A stretch of DNA of 64,000 bases, from contig VZTJ01003253.1 in assembly GCA_013397795.1 (NCBI GenBank), positions 719,068 to 783,067 of the forward strand. The letters run 5' to 3'. Below the pieces are notes generated by a model. It saw nothing but the letters and a program-made list of their open reading frames with translations, made no database searches and was not told the DNA's origin. Every line of letters starts with the position of its first letter. Position 1 is the first letter of the stretch. Of the stretch, positions 39,801 to 51,800 are shown piece by piece. A program made the position numbers and the translations under genes. Source of the DNA: Orthonyx spaldingii (taxonomy: Eukaryota; Chordata; Aves; Passeriformes; Orthonychidae).

Positions 39801-42800
39801 CTGACTCCAGTCTGTTCTGCTGTGAAACAGCAGAACAACAATTGTATTTCAATTTCACCTTCATGTCCCTTGATATCCAATTTCCAGTACTGCACGACGC
39901 ATCAAGTGAAGGTAATTTTTCTCAGGAATTGATGTGACTTTGGTGTGACAGCCTGTGTTCCATATGAATAAAGCACTTCCTGCATAATAGTAAGTTCAGT
40001 AGCAGAGTAGGTTTGAGTGGCATTTGGGACAGAGGAGCTACCTGGATAACAGTTACAGTTTTCAAGTTTCTTTCAAACTTTCCCCTGCCCACACACACAT
40101 ATTTGCATATATCTGAGTGCACATATTTGCACTCATGCAAGTCAAACACAAAAATTCTCATATCTGCTTTATCAAACAGCTTTTCAGCTCTGTGATTGAA
40201 TTTCTATCTATGGGTACCTTGTGAGTACAAACTCCTAAATCTCTGCATGGACAGATATTCTCAGAGGTTCAAATGCACACCGAGAGGTTTCTATCAACAA
40301 AAGACAGACATAGACACACATAATAAGATACACTTTTCCTTCAGGGCAAAGTGTATCAGCAGCCCACATAAGTCAAGTCCTCATGTAGGTGTGATGCAAA
40401 ACTTGCACCCCACTTCTTCCCATCTTTCCTCAATTTTTCACATATGCAGGAACAAGTATTTAAACCCTACTCCTACATGTTCATCTACAGAATTCATTGC
40501 CTGCCAATAGATTTACAAGGAAAAGACTTGAAGCAGCAACAGTGACACTGAAATTACTTCCAAGCCTTGTTCAGAAAGAAAAGTTTTGACATGGGGTCAT
40601 TTCAAAGGATAGACAATAAATTTCAAGGGTTTAGATGAGGTTTTGGAATAAACACAGAAATCTGATCATTTATGACCACAAACACATCAAACAGCAAATA
40701 TTTCAGCAAAAACAACTTTTATTATCTGTACGCTGGTAACATTCACCTAAAGTACATGGTCACAATTTCAGGATTGCTCAAGAACACCAGTATCTTTAGT
40801 ATTTTCAAATAGGCCAGCTACCATGTCAATTTTTATACAGAAAGATAAAATGTAAATAGGGAGAAAGTTGCAAAGAACAGCATAGAGTTCACATGTCTTC
40901 AGTCCTAAGGGAGCTCCAAAACTGACTCTCTAACCTACCCAGCTAGGGACAAATCTAAGAAAGTTCAAGACCATCTGTGAGTTAGAAACTAATTCACACA
41001 GAAGGAAACGAAATGAATTTAAGGACAGGATTCATCATTTACCTGTTTTAGCCTCAGGTTATACAAACGTCACTGATGCACACAGGTTAATTTCCCTTTT
41101 TGCTTCAGACTCTATCACTCCTGCTGGCTTTAAGGCTGGAGATTCTGCTCAGCTAACTTATATTTCCAATAAATTATTAAAGCATGTGCCAGAAAGCATT
41201 ACACTTTGTGTGCTGGGTTAACAAGGAAGAACTATTGCACGCAAGGGCAGATGCCTGTTTATAGCACCAGACTCAATTCATTAAATATTATGCACTTACT
41301 TGCATGGGAGTTTCATACCCTTTCTGTGATGGATTCAATCTGTTCCCTCAAACCCTTCCCTCTGCTTTCAAATGCAGCAGCCATTGCTCCATTACACATC
41401 CATGAAACATGCAGCTACAAAGGGAGCTGAGTCACACAAAGGGGACATAATGGGCCAAATGCTGACTTTAATAAGAGCTGCAAAGAGGTTTGGCACACAG
41501 TTCAGACATACAAGACACATAGTAAAGGTCAGAAAAGTTTTTAAAAGCTTTGAGGAAAATAGGAAGATGCATAACCATGTTGGAAGGAGTTGCTTTTATA
41601 GAACATTTACTGTGCTATTCAATAATTTAAATGTGTGGAAGGCAACACTAGTTGACATAGCAACTGTCACATCACATTACTTGAGCAACCTTATCTATAT
41701 GGATGCCTTCCTTGAAGGAAAAAACATTTCTCCAGATTTCACACAAACATATGTACTTTGCTTTTTGTTATCATTTTTCAAGTCAACATCTGGTCCGCAG
41801 TTAAATCCATCCATGCTTCCCCATACTCTCATTTTCATTCTATAATCAACTTTGAGGAACACTATTTCAAATGCAAACATGATTTGTGAGACCACATGTT
41901 CCCTCTCTCCCCCTTCCCAGTCTTGTTGTTCTTTCCAAGACATTCAGTTAAGTTCACCTGATCATAAGAGATGGAGTTATTGCCAACACACATCACCTGA
42001 ACCCTGTGAATCACGATGTGTCACTACAATGACCTTGCAACTGCAAGACTTGATGTGCTTGATCTTGCAGCTGCAAGACCAGGTGAAATGCATTTCAGGT
42101 CACAATTAATGGGGTTTGTACATGCTCAGGTGGGTGGCTTGCCCTGTAAGCACCAGCTTTCTAAACCTCAGTACTTTCATCACCTGCAGTCAGACAAACA
42201 CAGAGTGTTGCAAGAAGCTGACAGCCAGTGGAGCACAGGATTCCACAGCACAGCAGTGTTTGGAATCCAGGACTGAGCTGAATTAGGCACCAAGCATAAT
42301 GCAATTGTGATTATGAAATGTCTAGTTTTGCTGGGCAAACATGGAACCCTTCCCAACTCAGGCCTGGATTATATTTTTACTTCCTAGGCTATGCTGGCCA
42401 AATGTTCCCACACTGGTGTGCAACTATTGAAATGAAATGTGCACATCAGAACTCTACACACAGAGCAAAGAAGAAAAAAATAAAGCAACATCCAGCTTGG
42501 GCCTTTTTTTTCCCCTGCCTTATCTGAATTGCTGAAACACATCCCTCAGTCACAAACTAAATAAAGGTGCTGTTCCATATGAGCAGTGTAATTAGAGTTT
42601 GTTTAATAAGAATCTAAGATAAAGAATTCTGTAAAGTCATCTTTACCTTAATTCTGTCCCTTTTTCAGATTGATAACACACTTAGAGAGGTCGCTTTTGC
42701 AAGAATTCCACTGTGGAAATACTCTGATACTGGAGCAAGCTCAGATATCCTACTTTGAACTGCATTCTGCAGCATTAACATACCTTGAACTAGCTGGGTC

Positions 42801-45800
42801 CTGCATTTCCCTGCCTTTAAAATGGAATAAGAGCATTTCTCAGGCTTTTCTAGGAATTTCATCAAAACAAATACATTAAAGCTTGGGAGGCAGGCAGATT
42901 CCTGCTGGAATGGCAGCCATTCAAGTATCTCAGATAGATCTTTCCTGCAACCAGTTACATTTTCTTCTCCAATTCAAGCTTCACTCAGTGATTTGTTGCA
43001 AATGTCTTGTGATAAATGTTCCAAGGCATCTCACGGTTATTGTGAATTATTATATGCAGCACACAGAAAATGCCACAATAAGGTATGTTTATTTAGTGTT
43101 ATAAAGATGTTAATCACCCATGTTATGCTCTGTAAGCCCTTACAATGCAATTTACATTCTCATAAAAAATATCTGTACAGATATACTAACAGAACACAAC
43201 ACTCAGCCCATCAAAAATAAATTAAAAATGCTTCCAACCAAGACCAAGTCCTACAGAAAAGCTGCCATACCCATTTTCTCTTTGAAATATGCAGATCATT
43301 TCAAACCACAAACTACACATCACTTCTGGACAACCCACCTTATCAAGAAAATCAGAAATAAATCTCAGTGGTGGAATCTATCCCTCTTTAAACCAATTTT
43401 CAAGAATTACATGCCATCAAACTGAAACACAGTATGTGGGGACAACCAGGAAATTTGCTTTTAAGAGCACTTCTGCTGGGGAAGAAAACTAAAATCCAGA
43501 TGCAGGGGACAGGGAAAGCAAGAGAAGAGAACAACTACAGCAAGATTGTTTCCCTCTCCCGTTTGGATGAAACTTGTTTCACAAGGAAAGTGTAAAGCTC
43601 AAGTGAGGAAAAGGAAATTATGTAACTTGTTAAATGTTTTCATTTTCTGCCCTTAAATAAAATGTCCTTAAAGTAACAAAGACTAAGTTGAAATATATTG
43701 CCTGTCTCTGAAGGAACTGGTTTTGAATCAATTTGATCTGTTCACTGGTCAGAACAAAAGGTCACGTAGGTGAGCAAATCCAGGTGGAGTTGCCACATTA
43801 GCACAGTCTGCCACTTTGGGAGTCAATTCCAAATCTGCTGAACTCTGGGAAAAATTTTAGGACTAAATACTTCAAATGTATATACCCATATGTATAGGTA
43901 TGCACACACATCCCAGCAGGCTTTAGAGAACTAATGAAAATTTATTCAAATTCACCTAAAGAAAAATCACATCAGTCAAATGTGATGTGTGCAGGAAGAC
44001 TGGCCCTGTGCTCATAGTATATGAAATCCAGAAACAAAGAATTTCCAGTAAAATCCTTAAATCATACCTTTGGAAGGAAATATCAAAGGCCAGGTGATGT
44101 AGGCCTTATTTAAATAACCAAACTTCCTGATCTCTCTGTTTCTCTGACTCTGGACTGGTAACTTCAACTGAAATTCTGCAAGGGTGGGTCACAGCAGTCA
44201 GTCAGGCTGTTGTTTGTAATATAATAAGGTGTTTATTCTGCTAGGTTTAAGCTTTAAATGAAGATAGCTATCATGTAATTTAGGCTCCAATTGGACTTGT
44301 TTGACTTGTTCCTGTGAGAAATCATTTTTCCTTGTGTGCATGTATCTCACTAATACTTCTTGTTCATAATGCTATGAGATCATTTAACTGAAGAGCTGTG
44401 CTAAATGCACTTTCACCTGCATTTATTTCATAATTCTTTATTTCTGCACTGTAGTTACAGATCTCAATTCCTCTTGTGCAGCCTAAACTAACTCAATGCT
44501 GTTTTCAGCTACATTCCTTTGAACATGAGTCAGGAGGTGAGCACAACTGCGCTACGAGGATCTGGTGTAGATGCTTCTCTCCTTTATCACACCAGTGCCT
44601 ATCTCACTTCAGAAAAACATTAATGGAATATATAAATTAGTGTCAGAAAAGTAATTCTACATCAATAGTTTTAGAGGGATCAGAAAGTCTTTTGACTACA
44701 CTTGGAACTTGGAAAGGTCTCCTACCTTCTACTGTGAATCACAGCCCATTAGCAAAGGTCAAATTGAAATCCCAGGTACAAGAAGCTGGAAAACTGCAGA
44801 GCTCACCTCTAACCACAGGTGATTTTAATCTGATTTTGTTCTTCTGAAGAAATTTCCTGGTTGCAGGGTAGGACTGAACAATGAACACTTAGAGTAACAG
44901 AACCTGTTCTAGGAGAGCAAGATCATTACCTGACACACTTCAGAACTGAACAGAGAATTTTGCCTTGCCTTTGCTGTATTATTAAGAATACTGGCTATTA
45001 AAGCCTTTCAGGCATAATTTATAGCTTATCCTTTTTAAAAAAGTATACTTTTAATGACAGATGTCATTAGTTTGCTGCCACATTTGGAAGCTGGAAGTTT
45101 AAGAGGTTTCACATGTTCTGTATTTCTTTAGTGACACAGTGAACCAATGCAAAAGTTCATGTCCTCAATGTAGATATTCCAAAAATTCTACAGCCCATTG
45201 CTTCACAACAACACCAACACTCCTCATTTAATCCACACTGTAGATACCCCTCATACACTGGTACTGGAAATAAAAGGCAATTAAGCCTGGGGCTGAAAAA
45301 AAACCAGAGTGAAAAAAGAATATGAATAAGAATCAGTAAGAAGCAATACAATTTCATACCTGCATTTTATTGTTTAAGGATTTCAGGATTCTATCCAAAC
45401 TATGTGTTACCTTTCACATCATTCTGAATTAGAAAAATATTATCCTGTTGGATAAAGTCAGAAAGAGTAACATTTACCCAAGGTGATTTTCAGCTACCAG
45501 CAGAGAATTTATGCATAGAATTTAAAAGCCCTGATTGTCAATTCTTCTGTCTAATCAGCAGCCCAATGACACAAATCCTTGACAGATAAACTGAAACCAC
45601 TTCATATTCAAAACAAGACCCAGAATATTTAAATACATAAACAAGCAGACCATCTTAAAGGTAAAGAAATTACAACTGCTCCAATTTCAAAATATTTTGA
45701 CCAATTCTAACCTGTCTCTTTATCCTTTGGGTCAGTTAACAGCAACAGTTTGCAAGTAGGATTATTTCGGTAGAGAGGGACAAAACACACACAGGAATCT

Positions 45801-48800
45801 TCAAGTTTAACCTAGAAAACAAACAAGCCCTGTAGCTCTTTGTATTGCAAAGCTCACAAGAAATACTGCATGTATCAGATGCACTTCTGACATGTTTTAT
45901 TGACATGCTTGGTACAAGCTTAGCACAACACCCTCTCAATCCTCAACTTCAAGGCACTGAAATATACATAATTTTCTAATATTATCCATAAGGAAAGTTA
46001 ATTTAAAAGACATCAAGCTACTGAAGTTAGTGAAAACCTTAATGCTGACTTGCTCTGGTTAGTACATAATCTGGCTTTGAACACTGTCACATGCAGACAA
46101 ATGGTGTTATGAAAGACCAGACACACCAAATGAAAACAAATACAACTTGCACTTCTTACAGCATCCTCCAGCTGAGTACTTGTGGTGTTTTGCAAACAAT
46201 GAATTAAGCCTCAGGGTACAGGGAGTATCAAAGCATTAGGGCAGTGCCTGGGCAGTTTATCTTCGAGGCACAGTGAGGGTAGATAATTGGCACAAGGTGG
46301 TTAAGCTGAAGGCAAAGCTAAAATCAAAATACAGCTCTCAAGCTTTTGCTCTTAGACTAAACTTCTAAATGATGTGACACATAAACACAAAATTACTGTG
46401 CTCAAACAGCTCTATATGCATAGAAATGACGATTTCCATATGAATATTGCAAATGCTGTCATGTAAGTTTAGGTACAGGCAAAGAGCGTGCATGACTTAG
46501 CACAGTATGTGCTGTACTTTCCAAAATCTGGTCCATTGTGTATGTGTGGGTGTGCCTCTCTCTCTAATTGCACCCATTTGTCAGTTTGCTATGAAACTCA
46601 AATCAGTCACGTGTTACATTTAATATTTCTTGGTACATGGAAGAAGTATGAATATGGATTATTCAGGATAACAACTCTAAGCTGAAACCAGTGTTCACTA
46701 GTTGATGAGTGCCAAAATCCTGGAAGCATCTATGCAAACACTGGACTCCAGGAAAAAAAAAAACCTTGAAAACTGCTTGAAATCTGTATTCATGAGCTTG
46801 CCTAAATCTCAGTATGTTCTGGGGATTCAGTCATTATTTGCATGCTTCAAACATAACAGCATCGATGTCATTATGGCACTTGGCAGCATTTCCATAATGA
46901 AAAGGCCAGGACTACTTCCAATACTGCCATGATGGTTATTTTGTTTGATAAGGTAATGTGCACTTTCCCAGGTGTTAATAAGAGCAGCACAAGCCAAGCA
47001 TAGCTTTGTGTGTGGCCACTGCCAACGGGCTTCCATCCTGACTCCCAGTAATCCCTGCTATTTGTGTCCTGGATGCTTGACCAAGCCATACCAAAAAGAA
47101 GTTCTGTGACCCCAGCAAGTGGCCTGACAGCCACTTAACTCCTGCTAAATAATTATTCACTGGTGCCAGTCCTGCCACTTGAAACCTGCTTTAATTCAGA
47201 TGCAGAAGGGGAAAAATGCTTGGTAATGCAGCCATTATCCAAACACCAAACCCCTCATCCTTCAGGTTGTAGGTATATAATAGAAATTGTTAGCTGGGAT
47301 GTTCACTGGGAATGGGGGTTTTGCCTTATTACATTTAAATTATTTTTAATTACAAAACATCAACATTCTTTGAGCTATTTATTACGGAGCATAAAGAAAA
47401 AGACAATACAGCAAGAGCACTACCATTACTTATGCCCTTGACTGGCTGATTAGCCCTGAATTAAATGAATGCAAAGAGAAATGTGTTGCTATGAGACTCA
47501 AATCAGTCATGTGACATATTTAAGGGCTGGTGACAAGCCACAAAATCAAGACAGTTGTGAGTCAAAAGCCAGAAGTCCACCTTTAGCTGATCTCAGTGTG
47601 TGTGGCTACTGCAGGAATACACTCAGCACTGTCTGGGATTTCAACCTCCCCTCCCTTCTACTGGAACAGCAAATGAACCTCTGAAAGTACAACCAGGCAT
47701 GAAAGGCTGAGGTAAGGACACAGAAGCCCTAAACGGGGGGATCTTTGCACGTTCAGTGTTTGTATTTAACCCTACAGGCTCCACTAGAGGGCATTAAAAG
47801 AGTATTTAAACCCAGTTACGCTCCCGGCTCAAAGCCAAAGCTGATCCCACCTGGAACAGCATTTTTCTGGAAACTACTGCATATTATTTTCCTAATTGCA
47901 GAAAAGCTACCGTGTCGCAAACATTTATTTCAACTAATCCAACTTCTGCTTTGATAGTACAATAACAGGTACCTCAGCACACCTTTTATGATCTACAAAA
48001 TGCCCAGAATTTAAGGTTTCATAGGTTGACTGAAGTAAAAATTTTTACTAGGCCTGTTCAGTCATCTCTATTCCATCCAGGTGTCTTAGGAACAGAATTC
48101 CTTTGGCAGAATCCACACTCACAATTACCAATTACTCAATATAAGTATTTGAAAGAATGGGAACAAAAGATAGACTGTATTACAATGCCTGCATAGTAGA
48201 GGCAATATACTGAGCTGCACTGTGGTATAAATCTCTATAAAATTCGCTTTTGATTCAGTCCTGCAAGGAGGCAGGTCAAGATGCAAAATTCACCAAAGCA
48301 CTTCAAACCCGCTTCCACACTCAGAGGATTTCAGCTTCTCTCTCATTTACAGCATGCAAAATATTTGAAACAATGCAGGATTTGCTGATTTTAAGAGAGC
48401 TGCAATCCAGCCACACCAGTTTACCCCTATTAACAGGCCATGAGCACAACCAAGAAACTAATTTGCAAGTATCTAACTTGCAGCATAAGAAACATCAGCC
48501 TACTACCTGTCTTCCTCCAGGGATGGAAAAAACATCAGGAGTGGACAATGATTTCTTCAAGAGTTTTTCGTAGTATGTTTCAGCATCTGCTTGCAGAGCC
48601 TCTGGATCTCCTGCTATTGTATCAACCAAGTAAAGCCGACCTGTGATGAAAATAAAATACAAGTTATTTTTACTTTTTAAATTAACTAAGAAATGTAAGC
48701 CTTAAAACCTCAGTTTCCCCAGCAGCTGCTTGGTGTGGCTGGGCCCTTAATGATCTCATTAGAGCCTTTTGTATAATCCTGGTCTAAAATAGAAAAGCTG

Positions 48801-51800
48801 GTAAAAACCTGTCTGTATGTTATTTATCTATATGTTATTTACCTCCTGACATGCAATTTTACAAAGCAGAACCATGCCAGCATAAAATCACACTTGTCTC
48901 CTTTGAATTCAACAAGCACAGTCTCAAACTACCCTAGATGTAAGTAAATTGCTTTAAAGCTGGAAGAGCAAAAAAAATTCTTCAAAACACAGCCTGAGTT
49001 TGGCACCGTCCAAAAATATAACAGGGAAAGAATTCCAAAGCTTCCACTCTTTCTTGGAAGACAGCCCCTTTTGGGTCAGTCTATGATCTGTTGTTTGTCA
49101 TTAACATTTTCTTTCTCTTTTCTGAGTAACATCAGTTGGGCACTTTCACAACAATGAAATAACACAAAAAATTTATGTCCACAAGACTTTCCAAAATAGT
49201 AACATCACCTTTTATGCAATATAACTTTGAATCCATGTGACTCAATGCTGGAGGGTATTTGGTAATTGCATGCAAACAAAAATTACATATATCTGGTGCC
49301 TGTTACCTAAATGCAAAGTCCAACTTGGTGCTCCTGAAGAAGCAATAACCTCCTTCTGATATGACAAACCAGCCTGTTTGGTGGCTCAACACCAGCCCAA
49401 GAACACGAGAGGAAATGTGTTAGCAGCCCCAATGGTGTCCCACCAGTCTTCTATCACAGGAAGGAAACAGCTGCAATTTAAGGGGCTTTCAATCAACAAG
49501 TCACACCTGCAACTCTTGTAAGCCCCAAACTGAGGACCAAATCTTCTACCACACAGCTGTAGCTGGTATCTTAGTTCTGAAGCCTCCCTTTTTAATTATG
49601 GTTTGGTCTCACATGGCAGGTCCTTTGATAAGTTAAATGTGAAATGACTACACTGATAGTAAAGTAAATGGCTGAGACAATGAAGAGTCTTAAAAGGACC
49701 AGCGCAAGACCTCTCTATACTAAGATTAACAAACTATGAATCATATAGGTACTATATTGAAAATGATACCTTTCCACATCAAAATAGGAGCATGGGATTT
49801 GTAGTACCAGGTCACACTATTCACCCATGGTCCCACTATTCTCCCTCCAGCAGTGATCAGTATCTGATTCCTCAGCAAAAGGATAAGAAAATTAAAATGC
49901 TTAAAATGCTTTAAACACTATTTTCCTGCCCTTTGCAGGCAACCAGCTTCCAACCTGAGGCTTGGCAGCAGAGCTGTGTAGTCAGAATACTGAAGAGAAG
50001 CTACTCTGTAAATGGTTTTCATAGCATGTTTGTATGTGACAAAATGGAGAGAAAAGAGCATTGCAACACTGGCAAGTCGAGTCACAGCATAAAAACCCCG
50101 GCTGTGTTTAAACACCATCCAGCAGAGGAGTTATGTCAGGAGAGACATTAAAGATTATTATTCAAAACTTCAGTAATTCATGAAAGTAAATTTACTAGTA
50201 AATTAATCCTCTACAAAAGCGCAGCATGTAAGACTTGAGTTTAGCACAAAGAAAAATATTTGCCATGCTAATAAGTTCTGTTCATGAGGTGCTGCTTACA
50301 AGGCTCCCTCCTGCCATGGTGCAGCCAATGCAACTTAACAGCACAGTCATGTTTTCTCCTCACTGAACCAAGCAATTAACTTTCTGCTACATAATATGCT
50401 TGGGCTCTAAAATAACAAGGACTGCTTGAAGGACAAAATAAGGTCACAGATTAAATAATGAGGCATTGGAGAAAACTTCTGATCAGCTTTCCATCAATAC
50501 AGCTTTGCACAGAAGTAATTTCTTCCTCTAAAAATGCTTTTAGAACTCCAGTGAACTTGTCTATCCTGTGCAATACACTGAAAAGACCCAAGTGAGTTAG
50601 GAGCACGTGTTCCAACAAAAGCGGAATTTAAAAATTTCTCATGAAGACAAAAATGTCAAGGGAGAGAGAGCGAGGTTCCTTTAGGAACAATATGGAACAG
50701 AAGTGTCACCTTAGGTACCCTGGAATGGCCTCAAGAAGTCAGTGGTGCTAAGGCTGGCTTTTGTGAACATCCCCCCAAAATGTGCACACACATGCACATA
50801 CCACTCACACTGCTCAGCTGCCATAAAACCAGGGGAAAAACCACTTGTTTGAATTTCTTTTTATGTTAACTAATGTATTTCCCAGTTTTTCCCAGTGCAA
50901 AGTGACAAAATAACATTTGCGCTGCTGTATATGTCCCTTTTACACTTCTTTTATATACAGACTCAAGGCAACAAGCCCTCAAAGTCTATCCATAACTATT
51001 GTTAATAGGCATTCAACTAAATCAATAATTACTGCTGGCTAGCAGGTTGTTATAAAGGTTGCTAAATCAAATGCAAAATAATCTAACTTTGCTTTAGAAT
51101 AAAAGCAGTGCTGGTCTCCTATGAGTACTTCAGTCCAAGGCCCAATCAGCATCTTGGGACATCAAAATTAAAAAGTTCCAAGGAGAGCGTTTTGACCTAA
51201 TTGGAACTACAGGATTTTGTTTGAATTTGATCTTACCTAGCAGCAACAAAAGAGCACATGGTGGCAGCCAGTCTGCCAGGACCCTGCAGCAGCTCCTGTG
51301 TACAAAGGGTTACCCAAGTCACAAAAGGGGCCTCCCGCTGCAGCCAGAGGAGGGACCATAAACCAGGAGGGTAAATTTAGAACGGGAGGCCTCCTGCACC
51401 AGAGGGATTCCTGACATTGGGGCTGACATCTTAAACAGCCAAAGCTGCTAAACAAGGTCAAGGCATCCTAGAGGTGGATGGTGCAGCAGCAGGGACAGGG
51501 AGGGGGTGACAGACAGGTACCAGCCTTTGTCTTCCACAGTGCACCGGCATCCAGGGCAAAGGACACGGAAGCTTTGCAATGCCAATGTGAAAAACTTATC
51601 TAGAGACAAATAAATGAGAAACCCAACGAGCACATTTCCATTTCAGGCATGCAGAATAGATTTTAAAGCAAAAACTAGCAGCGCATCTGCTTCTCTCTTT
51701 TGTTTCCATGGAGCAGTCTGGGCCACATTCTCAAGCGAGGATGTGTAAGTACATCTCCTCTCACTCTGGTGATCTGTCATCAATTTGCACTAAGAATCTG

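Larger units (their letters stand above)
45812..48506 (-). other. FAM169B intron 2 (2.7 kb)
   Basis: Phase 0 intron. It contains both copies of the 40-bp duplicated motif (46585 and 47484) and a strong CTCF-like site (47781). Otherwise unique, AT-rich sequence. Confidence 0.88.

Noticed and set aside
39737..39819. Exon-like segment upstream of FAM169B exon 4 on the minus strand, with acceptor tttcacag, donor gtaacg and one open frame (starting near RTDWSQLEGEV).
   Set aside because: At 83 nt it does not preserve phase between exons 3 and 4, and the frame forced by exon 3 hits a stop. It does not resemble FAM169. At most it is a pseudo-exon that would truncate the protein.
45157..45357. Minus-strand open frame near exon 3, considered as the missing exon between FVPLY and ERIVLF.
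   Set aside because: No frame gives the WW-x-x-x-D signature; the true exon was found at 39622-39707.
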